Positions 24,364-32,899 are shown, counted from the first letter of the stretch. The stretch is DNA of 51,399 nt from Minisyncoccota bacterium (GCA_020059045.1 JAGVCW010000004.1:1-51399); one strand, 5' to 3'. Made by a program: numbers and translations. Notes: a model not told the origin generated them from the letters alone.

Positions 24364-24936
24364 ATGGCTGATATTTTTTGTGACCAAACGCAACCCGATT
24401 GGGTGCAGCAGGAATGCGGTAGTGAATTAGGTGGGATCATTGCTATCGGATTAATTAAGAAGGGAACCCATGTAGGAACCAACGACACAGAAAGAGTCGC
24501 AAACCTTGAGGATGACACGTATTGGGCCAATGGCCAGACGGACTCACCTCCAACGATGTTTGTAATTCAGGACACTCGCGGAAGCCTTGCCGCAGGAACA
24601 CCTACTGAAGAAGAAGGTTTTGGACTTGTACCTACAGAGCGTACAGGAGATGACAGAGAGGCTATTTTCGAAGCCTTGAATGTGATGGACAACAGAGATT
24701 TCGTTGCCGCTGTTAACAAGCAGAGAGAATGGGGATTTGTTTATGTGACAGCCGGGTACGATTCTGCAACAGGTGGCTATGAGGCTTTCTACGTTGATAA
24801 CGTGTCCATTTACATGAGCGACATGATTGAGCAATCAATTAAGACCCGCAAGCGTTGGTCTGGTTCGGCCAAGTGGTCAACCGACATGACTCCCGGTCTT
24901 CCTTTTATTGCCCCTGCTTCAATCTTTACAACTTAA
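24364..24936 (+). CDS. Probable major tail (tube) protein
   Basis: 190 aa. It begins MADIFCDQTQPDWVQQECGS and has beta-strand-like segments (WGFVYVTAGYDSATGGYEAF and YVDNVSIYM). The size, the well-ordered beta character and the strong terminator just after it fit a highly expressed tube subunit. Gene order is unusual, because the tube lies after the tape measure. The call is by size and context only. It could also be a head or tail decoration protein. Confidence 0.45.
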   Translation: MADIFCDQTQPDWVQQECGSELGGIIAIGLIKKGTHVGTNDTERVANLEDDTYWANGQTDSPPTMFVIQDTRGSLAAGTPTEEEGFGLVPTERTGDDREAIFEALNVMDNRDFVAAVNKQREWGFVYVTAGYDSATGGYEAFYVDNVSIYMSDMIEQSIKTRKRWSGSAKWSTDMTPGLPFIAPASIFTT

Positions 24937-24959
24937 GGGGATAACTTCCCCTTATTTTT
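24935..24959 (+). terminator. Intrinsic terminator after the tail module
   Basis: AAGGGGA (24935-24941) pairs with TCCCCTT (24947-24953) with a five-base loop, followed by ATTTTT. It lies directly after the stop at 24936 and separates tail genes from the portal. Confidence 0.85.
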
Positions 24960-24966
24960 AACGCTT

Positions 24967-26766
24967 ATGATCTACGGCTCAACAGAGTTTAATACCCTTT
25001 TGGTTGAAGTAATCCGAAGGGAATACAGGCACCCTCACTACAAGGAAGCTGTAAGGCTTGCTGAGGAAATGTCTGTCCATGTCTACGGAAATAGACCTGA
25101 TTCTTTGTTGAAGCGTGTTCGTCCTGGCGAGGATGAAGAGATCATGAGGTATCGACTTGAAAACTTTGAGGCGACTACCAAGGCACCATGCGGGAAGGCG
25201 TTGAAGATCGTTTCCAAGATGTTCAACCCGAATTTGTCTTCCATTATTTTCCCTAAAGACAATAAGACTGCCGAAGCCCTGAAGGAGTACACCATGTATT
25301 ATTACCCGGTGTATAACTCATTGACGGTGTTTAATAAGGATGTCACTTTGAAGAAAATGACAGCCGATGCCAACGCATTGATGGCCGTAAAACCTCAGAG
25401 AATCCCGCGTAATGATGCTGAGAAGGTCAAACCAATAGTGACGATCTACGACTCAAAAGATGTCTGGTATTGGGATTTGGACCATTTTTTAGTCAATACC
25501 GAGATCAAAAGGATTGATTCACGGATAGTTTATACCTTCGAGTATTACGACATTGAGCGTTATGCCAAATTCCAGGCTGAGGCACCGAAAGACAATGAGC
25601 CGGCAATTATCAATCTGATTGAGGAGTATCCACACAATTTCACCGATCAACACGGAGAAAAGGAGATCCCGGCTTGGAAACTCAGGGGTAATTCGTTGTC
25701 GTTGAATAACGGTGATGTCCTTTATGAGTCATTTTTTGCTGATGCCAAGGCGCACTGGAACCTGTCAATAATCCACGAAAGTGACGTTTTAGGGGCATTT
25801 GTGAAGCACATGAACCCTCAGCGTGTGGTAATTGGTGAGGAGTGTTCAAACTCCAAAGTTGTTGATGGAATTACTCTTAAATGCCGTGGCGGCTGGTTAC
25901 AGGGTGGTGATGCTACCGGGAAAGGATTCAGGACAAAGTGTGATAAGTGTGACGGCACCGGGCGTGTAGCAAGTTCTCCTTACGAGGACCACATTATTAA
26001 CAGACAGAAACTTGATGAGATGACCAACATGTCAATGGACGCTGTTGGGTACGTCAAAGTCCCTGTAGAGGCCACTAAATTACTTGCTGATCGGGCTAAA
26101 GAAATGGTCCACGAAGGAAATGCGGCCATTAATATGCTCATTGAGGACTACGTAGGCGCAAATCAATCCGGAATAGCCAAACTTTACGACCGTTCAGCCC
26201 AAAGCGACACGATTTACGACATCGGCTGCATAATGTATGATGTCCACTTCCAAAACCAGTTCTACTTTATCAATAAGTACATGAATGGGGTTTCCGATTC
26301 CGCTTCCGGCAAGGTGACTGATCAGAATTTGCCACAAATCAATAAACCAACCAAGTTCAATATTGAGACTACTGGTGAGTTAGTTTTAGCCTTTAAGGAT
26401 GCCGCAGCTTCAGGTGTTGACCGATACTTCCTGCAAGCAAAGCAAATTGAGATTATTTCAAGGGACATGGACACCAATCCGGACCTGAAGAAGTACTACA
26501 TCATGTTAATAAATCTCGATCCGTTGTTCGGATTGACACAAGATGTCATTGATTTGAATATGATGAGGGGATTGGTCTATAAGACAGATGCTGTCATTCA
26601 CAGCAATTTGAAACCGTTCATTGACCGCGCATTGGCTGAAAACAGGGAATTCATGAACCTGGATAAAGAGGCTAAAATGGCTATACTAAAAGCATATGCT
26701 GAGGAGTTAATTACAGCCGAAAAGCCACAGATTGACATGAGCCAAATTCCTGATCAAAATGTATGA
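24967..26766 (+). CDS. Portal protein
   Basis: 599 aa. The length, the position before a MuF-like protein, and segments such as DSLLKRVRPGEDEEIMRYRL, KIVSKMFNPN and the C-terminal helical region (LQAKQIEIISRDMDTNPDLK) fit a portal subunit, the dodecameric ring through which DNA enters. An insertion at residues 293-330 holds four Cys (C293, C306, C325, C328) ending CDKCDGTGRV, like a DnaJ-type zinc knuckle. It overlaps the next gene by four bases. Confidence 0.75.
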   Translation: MIYGSTEFNTLLVEVIRREYRHPHYKEAVRLAEEMSVHVYGNRPDSLLKRVRPGEDEEIMRYRLENFEATTKAPCGKALKIVSKMFNPNLSSIIFPKDNKTAEALKEYTMYYYPVYNSLTVFNKDVTLKKMTADANALMAVKPQRIPRNDAEKVKPIVTIYDSKDVWYWDLDHFLVNTEIKRIDSRIVYTFEYYDIERYAKFQAEAPKDNEPAIINLIEEYPHNFTDQHGEKEIPAWKLRGNSLSLNNGDVLYESFFADAKAHWNLSIIHESDVLGAFVKHMNPQRVVIGEECSNSKVVDGITLKCRGGWLQGGDATGKGFRTKCDKCDGTGRVASSPYEDHIINRQKLDEMTNMSMDAVGYVKVPVEATKLLADRAKEMVHEGNAAINMLIEDYVGANQSGIAKLYDRSAQSDTIYDIGCIMYDVHFQNQFYFINKYMNGVSDSASGKVTDQNLPQINKPTKFNIETTGELVLAFKDAAASGVDRYFLQAKQIEIISRDMDTNPDLKKYYIMLINLDPLFGLTQDVIDLNMMRGLVYKTDAVIHSNLKPFIDRALAENREFMNLDKEAKMAILKAYAEELITAEKPQIDMSQIPDQNV

Positions 26767-27620
26767 CTCCGGAAGAACTCGCCTTCCTGATTGAAGACCT
26801 AATTTTAGGTGCGGACAAGCGATTTGCGGCATCCATTTCCAGGGTACAGAAAGACCTACATGCACAGTTAGTATCGGTCCTGAAGGACTTGGAATTAGAT
26901 TCTGACGGGTATATTAAGCAAACCGCACAGAACAGACGAGTATTGACTATTGCTGATCGGAAAATAAACGAAGTTTTTGGAGAGCCAAATTACGTAGGAG
27001 CAGTGACATCTTATGTCGCAGTCGTTCCTAAATTGGACGCGGCCAATATCAAGTATTTTAAAGGCATTGACGAATTATTCGAACCAAATAAACAATACCT
27101 AAAGTCTCTTCAAAAGGAAACAATTTCCACAGTCGAGAAATACGTCTTACAGGACGGACTCCAAAGTCAGATAATTCAGCCACTTTCGCAGATTTTAAAC
27201 CAAAACGTTAACTCAGGAGGACGTTTTGACGGGTTTTTGGAACAAATAAGGACTTATGTAGTCGGGAATCCTGATGTTGAGGGTAGAGCTTTGAGTTATT
27301 CAAGGACGTTTCTAAAAAATGCAATGTTTCAGTATTCCAGAACTTTCCAGGAGAGTATTACTTCAGGCTTGGGGCTAGATTGGTATCTGTATAGCGGCGG
27401 TTTAATGGATACAAGTAGAGAGTTTTGTATTGAAAGGGCCGGTAAATATTATCATCGAAAAGAGATCGAGGCATGGGCTGACCTTGATTGGCATGGCAAA
27501 ATTCCTGGCACAACAGCAAGTTCAATATTCGTTTTTGTTGCTGGATATGGGTGCTTACACAGTTTAATTGCTGTGAGTGATTTTATTGTGCCTGAAGAAG
27601 ATAAAAAAAGGATAATCTGA
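26763..27620 (+). CDS. MuF-like head morphogenesis protein
   Basis: 285 aa. The C-terminal half has DTSREFCIERAGKYYHRKEI, EAWADLDWHGK, IPGTTASSIFV and FVAGYGCLHSLIAV. These Cys/His-bearing conserved blocks are those of Phage_Mu_F/SPP1 gp7-type minor head proteins, which bind the portal and enter the capsid. The N-terminal half is helical. Directly after the portal, as is usual. Confidence 0.8.
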   Translation: MTPEELAFLIEDLILGADKRFAASISRVQKDLHAQLVSVLKDLELDSDGYIKQTAQNRRVLTIADRKINEVFGEPNYVGAVTSYVAVVPKLDAANIKYFKGIDELFEPNKQYLKSLQKETISTVEKYVLQDGLQSQIIQPLSQILNQNVNSGGRFDGFLEQIRTYVVGNPDVEGRALSYSRTFLKNAMFQYSRTFQESITSGLGLDWYLYSGGLMDTSREFCIERAGKYYHRKEIEAWADLDWHGKIPGTTASSIFVFVAGYGCLHSLIAVSDFIVPEEDKKRII

Positions 27621-27630
27621 AAGATTGTCT

Positions 27631-27966
27631 TTACCGCCTTTTATCAAAATGCTTAAAATAGGCCCACCTAAGCTCACTTACCTCCTCTATATCAAAAGCA
27701 ACGTCTGTCATCCAATAGTTACCTTCATCATCGTCATCATCTGGAAAACAAAACCAGCCAAATGTATAAGCATCCTCACCATTAGCAAGTGGATAGCATA
27801 TTAAAACTTCTATACTTTCAAATTCCGCAGCATCATCAGTGACCGGAACAGTGTCCATTTTGTTCCACCTAAAATGATTGCACCGAATAGGAATTTGTAT
27901 TTTTATTGGGGCTTGGTCAAGCTCAATTCGTTGAACACGACCATAATTTTTAATAGTTACCTCCAT
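27631..27966 (-). CDS. Minus-strand accessory gene in the head module
   Basis: 111 aa, acidic C-terminal half with DDDDDEG at about 77-83. It is read against all neighbours from 3215 to 40308. A perfect -7 box, TACATTTG, lies 22 bases upstream of the start on its strand (27988-27995), so it has its own promoter, as a 'moron' would. No family recognised; the many aromatic residues suggest a folded domain. It may act on the host or on superinfecting phage, as many such insertions do. Confidence 0.7.
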   Translation of the reverse strand: MEVTIKNYGRVQRIELDQAPIKIQIPIRCNHFRWNKMDTVPVTDDAAEFESIEVLICYPLANGEDAYTFGWFCFPDDDDDEGNYWMTDVAFDIEEVSELRWAYFKHFDKRR

Positions 27967-27987
27967 AAGGAATTATTTATTACATGA

Positions 27988-27995
27988 CAAATGTA
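27988..27995 (-). promoter_or_regulatory. Minus-strand -7 box (TACATTTG)
   Basis: Read on the minus strand the sequence is TACATTTG, an exact Bacteroidetes -7 element. A TTG lies 22 bases further upstream (28018-28020). It would express 27631-27966. Confidence 0.65.
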
Positions 27996-28031
27996 ATACT
28001 TAACTACCAATTCCCATCAATTATTTTAAAT

Positions 28032-28137
28032 AAAAAAATCCCGCCTTTCTACCAGCGGGATTCAAAAATCATAATGGGCGATTACACCAAAACGGTGCGG
28101 GAGCAATTCGCCTTCGTGTGTGTTATTGCCCATATTA
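28032..28137 (-). ncRNA. Candidate minus-strand small RNA with terminator
   Basis: On the minus strand, a -7 box TACATTTG (28144-28151) is followed by a long imperfect stem (28074-28087 with 28120-28133; core ATGGGC/GCCCAT). A strong terminator hairpin, AATCCCGC/GCGGGATT (28037-28044 with 28055-28062), with an A-tract that becomes U on the RNA, completes it. The result would be an RNA of about 105 nt. A G-T pair in the first stem is better on the plus strand, so strand assignment is not certain. The plus-strand ORF covering it (27984-28208) looks spurious. Confidence 0.45.
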
Positions 28138-28143
28138 TATATT

Positions 28144-28151
28144 CAAATGTA
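28144..28151 (-). promoter_or_regulatory. Minus-strand -7 box for the candidate sRNA
   Basis: TACATTTG on the minus strand, identical to the box at 27988-27995. No good -33 TTTG is seen at the expected distance, so promoter strength is uncertain. Confidence 0.4.
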
Positions 28152-28192
28152 AGTATTTTTTTTGACTATACCATATATATCCTATTAATTAT

Positions 28193-28204
28193 GTGTTTAA
28201 ACAC
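28193..28204. promoter_or_regulatory. 12-bp perfect palindrome upstream of 28236
   Basis: GTGTTTAAACAC is a perfect palindrome, followed at once by CTAATTTGG, a near match to a -7 box with one base missing. It may control re-initiation of plus-strand transcription after the minus-strand island. Confidence 0.35.
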
Positions 28205-28235
28205 CTAATTTGGGTCAAAATAAACAATTTTAAAC

Positions 28236-28586
28236 ATGGCAGTATTTGCGAAAGTATTTCACAAGAGGTCTGAAACGGAGAGGATTATTACCGTTAAGTC
28301 CTATGAATTTATCAAGGAGAGTTATAAACTACTCGGTTATGTTGATGAGAAAGGGAATGCGGTAGATGGCCCAAACTCACAACAGCCACGGTCGCAACCA
28401 GCACAAAGAAGTGCAGAACCTGTGGCTCACGTTAAGCCAACGGCAGAAGAAATTACCGCAAGACGTGCTGAATTGGAGGAAATGAACAAAAAAGCATTGG
28501 AAAAGGCCAGTGAAAAGGAAGAATTGGTGGAGGATGATGTGACGATTGAAAAGAAAAAGAGAGGGAGGCCAAAAGTAAATGCCTAA
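28236..28586 (+). CDS. Charged head-region protein with AT-hook-like end
   Basis: 116 aa. The N-terminal 45 residues form a small domain (FAKVFHKRSETERIITVKSY). The rest is low complexity (SQQPRSQPAQRSAEPVAHVK) and coiled (EEITARRAELEEMNKKALEK), ending with KKKRGRPKVNA. KRGRPK is an AT-hook core that binds the minor groove of AT-rich DNA. It overlaps the scaffold gene by eight bases. It could be a small head protein touching packaged DNA, or part of the scaffold. Confidence 0.6.
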   Translation: MAVFAKVFHKRSETERIITVKSYEFIKESYKLLGYVDEKGNAVDGPNSQQPRSQPAQRSAEPVAHVKPTAEEITARRAELEEMNKKALEKASEKEELVEDDVTIEKKKRGRPKVNA

Positions 28587-29460
28587 GTTAAAGGACTTTT
28601 TTACCACGCTCAAGGAGCAGGGTAAAATAAATAATGCAGATTATGACAAATGGGTCGAAAGTATTCCGGATGGTGAAATTCCGGATCATGTAGTAAAATC
28701 TTTTGAGGACAGCTTTCTAACCATCGACAGGGCCATTTCACACCCTAAAGTACATGGCAGGATCAGATCAGATGTCCTCTCCCCAATTGATGTCTACATG
28801 GCCTCAGTCATTGAGGCAGTAAATGGAGTCGATAAAATGTCCGCAGTTGAATTGGAAGGAATTATCCGTGAATCGGGTGACGGCAAGAAAATCCCTGACA
28901 CATACAAACAATTCGACTCATTCACGAAAAAACTTCCAGGAATATTTAATAAAATCAAAGCAGCGCCAGCAATGGATGAGGATGCTAAGAAAAAACTCGC
29001 TGAGTACGAGAAGAATATCCAGGATATGACGGACAAATTCACAAAGGCCGAAAAAGACTATAACGATAAGCTAAAACAACAACAGGAAGCATCAGAAAAA
29101 GAATTCCATGACTTTAGATTGGATTCTGAGTTGCAAAATCTTGGAAATAAGTTTACCTTAGCGGAGGCTTACGAAACTACGAGGCCAAGTATTACAAAAT
29201 TCATCATGTCCGAAATCAAGGCTGGAAACGCTTTGAAACTAGGGGAAAACAATGGGCAACCAGTCATCCACGTTTTGGATGAAACAGGTAAGCCGAAATT
29301 TAACGGTAACAGTCCTGTTACTATCGACAATTTGTTGGCAGAGAAATACCAACCGTTTTTAAAACAATCGGAAGGTGGAAGGAGCCAAGAGATACCCAAA
29401 AATCAACAACAGTCTCAGAAGCCTACTGTGAGAGCAGGGGCCAGAACAACTGTCGTTTAG
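28579..29460 (+). CDS. Scaffolding protein
   Basis: 293 aa, mostly helical. Residues 135-185 form a coiled coil with many Lys, Glu and Gln (YEKNIQDMTDKFTKAEKDYN and KLKQQQEASEK). The C terminus is Gln-rich and basic (GGRSQEIPKNQQQSQ, then RAGARTTVV). This helical, charged character and the location directly before the major capsid gene are typical of internal scaffolds, which guide prohead assembly and are then removed. No protease domain is seen. Confidence 0.7.
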   Translation: MPKLKDFFTTLKEQGKINNADYDKWVESIPDGEIPDHVVKSFEDSFLTIDRAISHPKVHGRIRSDVLSPIDVYMASVIEAVNGVDKMSAVELEGIIRESGDGKKIPDTYKQFDSFTKKLPGIFNKIKAAPAMDEDAKKKLAEYEKNIQDMTDKFTKAEKDYNDKLKQQQEASEKEFHDFRLDSELQNLGNKFTLAEAYETTRPSITKFIMSEIKAGNALKLGENNGQPVIHVLDETGKPKFNGNSPVTIDNLLAEKYQPFLKQSEGGRSQEIPKNQQQSQKPTVRAGARTTVV

Positions 29461-29476
29461 TTAAATTTCAAACAAA

Positions 29477-30604
29477 ATGGCCTACGATGGATCTCCGGAT
29501 TTCAACTTAGATATTGTCGGTGCGTGTTATAACATCCGCAAAGAAGCGGAAACACTTGCTGGACAGAATTATGCCTACAACCTGAAAAGGAAGACTGGCG
29601 CATTGGATTTCATTACATCACCTGAAAATGGTAGCGTTGACGCAAAATTGATTTCGTCCGATGATGCTCGGAAAATCCATAAACTGGAGGTTTTCTACGA
29701 TCAGAGAACCAAGCCTTGCCAGATTTCAACGAACTGTGATCAGAATGTGTGCGATACTGGAACAACTCCGGTAAGAAAGTCTTTCACGGCTCAGATCAGC
29801 TATTGCGTAAAGACACCTGTTCGTTCTTATTCAAACAACGACATGGTGGCCCTTTGCATGGACCCTGGTAAATTCATGAGAGAGCGCGGTTTCTCTGACC
29901 TCAGAGCAGCTAATGAGCATCTTTCTGAGCGTACCCTTGCCTATCTGAACTCCGAAATCGGAACTAACGATGAGTGGGACGGAACAACTACCGCGGCTGG
30001 TGTTTACAAAGACATTCAGTTGATCAACTCGGCTCTGGATGAGCAGCGTGTACCTCTCCCTGGAAACTGGGCAGAAGTGATTCTGGATTACCAAAACAAC
30101 CAATTAACCGGAATGCCGGCTGTTATTGGACAGGGTAACCTTCAGATGTTCTACAAGCTCCACAATATGTCTTGCTGTAACTCAGCAACCCCTTACGGAA
30201 CTGCCGAAGTTGACGGAGATGCGAGATTCTACCTTGATCAAGCCGCAAACACGGTTCTCGGTACAGATAAGTTCATTTTGGCTGCTTACAACGCCGTTCA
30301 CCTGTTGACTTTCAATGAGAACAGAAACATTGAGGCTTCCGGTGTGAACGTTGCTGACCGGATGAACATTACCGTTCCGGATCCTTTCGGATACCCTTAT
30401 GACTGGAACTTTGACTTCTACTTCGACAAATGTACGAAGACATGGAAGTCTATGTGGTCACTGACTTACGGGTTCTTCAACGTATTCCAAGCTGACTCAT
30501 TTGCTGCATCTGGTGAAGACACTTCGCCAAATACATCTCCTGACTGCTCGGATGAACTGGACGGAATGACTGGTATCTTCGGTTATCGCGCAACAGCGGC
30601 TTAA
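29477..30604 (+). CDS. Major capsid protein
   Basis: 375 aa. Directly after the scaffold; the size fits an HK97-fold subunit. The N-terminal arm (MAYDGSPDFNLDIVGACYNI), a long helix (NEHLSERTLAYLNSEIG, the spine-helix position) and C-terminal beta segments can be seen. Cysteine is unusually common for a capsid protein: CQISTNCDQNVCDTG, SYCVKT, MSCCNSA, DKCTKT and DCSDE. The overlap with the next gene is TAATG. Codon usage looks more regular than in neighbours, which suits high expression. Confidence 0.75.
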   Translation: MAYDGSPDFNLDIVGACYNIRKEAETLAGQNYAYNLKRKTGALDFITSPENGSVDAKLISSDDARKIHKLEVFYDQRTKPCQISTNCDQNVCDTGTTPVRKSFTAQISYCVKTPVRSYSNNDMVALCMDPGKFMRERGFSDLRAANEHLSERTLAYLNSEIGTNDEWDGTTTAAGVYKDIQLINSALDEQRVPLPGNWAEVILDYQNNQLTGMPAVIGQGNLQMFYKLHNMSCCNSATPYGTAEVDGDARFYLDQAANTVLGTDKFILAAYNAVHLLTFNENRNIEASGVNVADRMNITVPDPFGYPYDWNFDFYFDKCTKTWKSMWSLTYGFFNVFQADSFAASGEDTSPNTSPDCSDELDGMTGIFGYRATAA

Positions 30605-31551
30605 TGCCTTGCTACAGTGATTACATCACGATTGATTCAACAACACCAAGCAGATCAGGACTATACATAGTCAATCTGCCTGGTGTTGAAATCAGTCAGC
30701 TTGAACTTCTCACAAAGGAGGATCAGGCAGACTATGAGGAATTTTGGGCGATGATTTACAAAAGGGCTTGGGATAATTTGATCTCAGACCTTAGTCATTC
30801 ATTGCAAGAGAAGTTCTTTGTAGACTCCAAGTTGGTTTCACGTGAAACATCTGAGTTTGAATCAGGTGCGAACGTGTCTACTGATTTAGCCGGTGTGACC
30901 ATTGAATTTAACCTTCCAAGATACGCCAGACTGCACATTATATCGGTTGACGTTATAAGCGAGGCCAATTATTCAAGTCCTGAAGTGACAATAGATGTCT
31001 ACCAGGACGATGAAAACGGGGATTTGCTCTCCACAACCTCACAAGAGGTAACCACGGGTCGGAATACGATTTTTATAGACCAGGATTATGAAGTTAATAA
31101 AGTTTTTGTTGCTTACGATCCGTCACTTTACTCATTTCGATCTACGGAAAACAAACGATATACTACTCCTTATATTTCTTGGGATTGTGATAGCTGTCGT
31201 TTCGATTGTGGTGGTTATGAAGGCACTGTAGAACAAATTAACTCCGGTGGACTGAATGTAAAATATAATGTCTACTGCTCGGTTGAGAAGTTTGCCTGTG
31301 AGAACATAAACTTGTTTAAACAAGCATTCTACTATCGCTTAGGGCTTGAGCTGATCATTGAGAGAAGGTTCGGAAACAAGCTAAATCGGTATATGACGAT
31401 GACTCTGGAAAGGGCTGAGGAGTTGACAAACTGGTATAATACCCAGTTTTTAGAGAATCTTAATAGGGCCGTCAGGAGTCAGAATATGTCCGAAGACCCG
31501 TATTGCTTTAAGTGTAAAGAGTTAGTTAGCGCAAGATCGCAGACACCATGA
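30604..31551 (+). CDS. Virion/connector structural protein, Cys-rich
   Basis: 315 aa. An N-terminal region (DYITIDSTTPSRSGLYIVNL) leads to helices and a beta domain. There are many Cys: WDCDSCRFDCGG, VYCSVEKFACENIN and PYCFKCKEL. The position after the major capsid gene suggests a head completion or adaptor protein. The CxxC pairs could bind metal or form bonds in the mature virion. The exact family is unknown. Confidence 0.6.
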   Translation: MPCYSDYITIDSTTPSRSGLYIVNLPGVEISQLELLTKEDQADYEEFWAMIYKRAWDNLISDLSHSLQEKFFVDSKLVSRETSEFESGANVSTDLAGVTIEFNLPRYARLHIISVDVISEANYSSPEVTIDVYQDDENGDLLSTTSQEVTTGRNTIFIDQDYEVNKVFVAYDPSLYSFRSTENKRYTTPYISWDCDSCRFDCGGYEGTVEQINSGGLNVKYNVYCSVEKFACENINLFKQAFYYRLGLELIIERRFGNKLNRYMTMTLERAEELTNWYNTQFLENLNRAVRSQNMSEDPYCFKCKELVSARSQTP

Positions 31552-31640
31552 GTATAGTTAAACAAATGACGAGCATAAAAATGAAGCCTAAGCCGGCACC
31601 GAAGCCGAAGTCTTCAGGCAAAAAATGCTGTGGCAAATGA
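31548..31640 (+). CDS. 30-aa basic peptide with KP repeats and CC
   Basis: Starts in an ATGA overlap. MKPKPAPKPKSSGKKCCGK gives a Lys/Pro repeat followed by a Cys pair. It ends inside the next gene (GTG at 31630). It is small but has strong compositional character and could bind DNA or a capsid protein. Confidence 0.5.
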   Translation: MSIVKQMTSIKMKPKPAPKPKSSGKKCCGK

Positions 31641-32109
31641 GATATTAAATATCGTCAGCAAAGTCAATAATGCGATCTTATCCAACCGGATTATGAAGAT
31701 CGCAGTCAATACCGTTTTCTCTGTCCATAAGGCGAGAATTTTTGAGAAAGGACTTGATGGAAACGATTCTAAAATAGGAGATTACTCCACGAAGCCAATC
31801 AGCATTTCACCCTCCAAACAGGCCAGAAACACCGGCAAAACTCGATTTGAGGGCGGTTACGCAGAGTACAAGACAGCCATTGGTAAGAACCCTGGATACG
31901 TGAATTTGAGAAACTTCGACCAGATGTCTTCCGACTACGGAGTTATCCAGGATGGGTCCAATCTGGCATTGGGATTTCAGAATGATGTGAACGGTGAGAA
32001 GGCGGGTCATTTAGTTGATAAGTACGATAAGCCGATTTTCCACCATACTCAGAAGGAGATTGATTTATTGGGTGAGGTTATAAGTTTTGAACTAAACAAG
32101 GCAATCTGA
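31630..32109 (+). CDS. Head-tail joining protein
   Basis: 159 aa from GTG 31630. The body (GKNPGYVNLRNFDQMSSDYG, then LALGFQNDVNGEKAGHL) and the C-terminal FHHTQKEIDLLGEVISFELN resemble phage virion morphogenesis and HK97 gp10-like connector proteins, whose last helix has a similar E..LL....S.EL pattern. Between the capsid-associated genes and the probable tail terminator. Confidence 0.55.
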   Translation: MANEILNIVSKVNNAILSNRIMKIAVNTVFSVHKARIFEKGLDGNDSKIGDYSTKPISISPSKQARNTGKTRFEGGYAEYKTAIGKNPGYVNLRNFDQMSSDYGVIQDGSNLALGFQNDVNGEKAGHLVDKYDKPIFHHTQKEIDLLGEVISFELNKAI

Positions 32110-32723
32110 TGGAAGAGATTATTCAAGAGATTGCCGATTACATAGAGGACTGGACAGTGGACTATTTAGCCAGCTCTCCCGGAGCCAATGTTAAGAATTG
32201 GGGATTTGCTGAGTTGGTCAATAGAGAGGCTAAAGGTAAAAAAATAAGTTCCCAACCAATTCCAATGACAATAAATGGTACTGGCGACCGTGATCAGATT
32301 TCATTGGATGACAGGTATGATTTTATAGAGTGGATCAGGTGGATTAGTCCACTTCAGAGTGTAGCAAATGATGAGGATTCGTGGGGTCTTAGAGAAGGTA
32401 AAAGGGTGAGATTGCCACTCAGAATTGTAATAGCACATAAGGTAACGCTTGGTGAGAATTTGATATTTGATCTGGTTGCCGGACTTCCGGAGAATTTAGT
32501 TATCAGCGGTTTTGATATTGTTTTTCTGAACTCAGATTATTCAATTGACCCGGACCATGAGGCTATCTATAAAGAAGAACTTGGTGAGACAGTTTATGAA
32601 CTTCATAGGTTCGATTGGAATGTGTATGTGATTAACCTGAATGTTGAGTTTGTAAAGGGGAATGAATGTATCCCTGATTTCTATAGGTTAACCGAGACAG
32701 GTAGTTTTAGAACACTTGAATGA
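32109..32723 (+). CDS. Tail terminator/completion-like protein with C-terminal LE tag
   Basis: 204 aa. It starts MEEIIQEIADYIEDWTVDYL and has a beta region (RVRLPLRIVIAHKVTLGENL). In position and size it resembles head-tail completion or tail terminator proteins. The last 14 residues, FYRLTETGSFRTLE, repeat the tag seen at the end of the 19708-23412 protein and in the next small gene. One-base overlap upstream; four-base overlap downstream. Confidence 0.5.
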   Translation: MEEIIQEIADYIEDWTVDYLASSPGANVKNWGFAELVNREAKGKKISSQPIPMTINGTGDRDQISLDDRYDFIEWIRWISPLQSVANDEDSWGLREGKRVRLPLRIVIAHKVTLGENLIFDLVAGLPENLVISGFDIVFLNSDYSIDPDHEAIYKEELGETVYELHRFDWNVYVINLNVEFVKGNECIPDFYRLTETGSFRTLE

Positions 32724-32899
32724 AATATGATAAGTCCGTCAATAAGATGATACCAAGAGTTCATAAGAGCAAATCTTCTATGATGGAGAAGAGTACAATG
32801 AAGTACACTTTTTTTTCTACAAGAAGAGGTGATTTTAGGGAGCTTGAAAACGGACTCGTAAGATTGACTGAGAATAACAACAGTAGAATTTTAGAGTAA
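32720..32899 (+). CDS. 59-aa protein carrying the LE tag
   Basis: ATGA start at 32720 and TAATG junction at its end. The N-terminal half is basic (HKSKSSMMEKSTMKY). The last 22 residues read GDFRELENGLVRLTENNNSR then ILE, a version of the tag of the two larger virion proteins. It may be a free form or module of that tag. Confidence 0.55.
   Translation: MKYDKSVNKMIPRVHKSKSSMMEKSTMKYTFFSTRRGDFRELENGLVRLTENNNSRILE

Noticed and set aside
27984-28208. Plus-strand ORF of 74 aa
   Set aside because: It runs through two minus-strand promoters, a hairpin terminator and a stem; its composition is non-protein-like.
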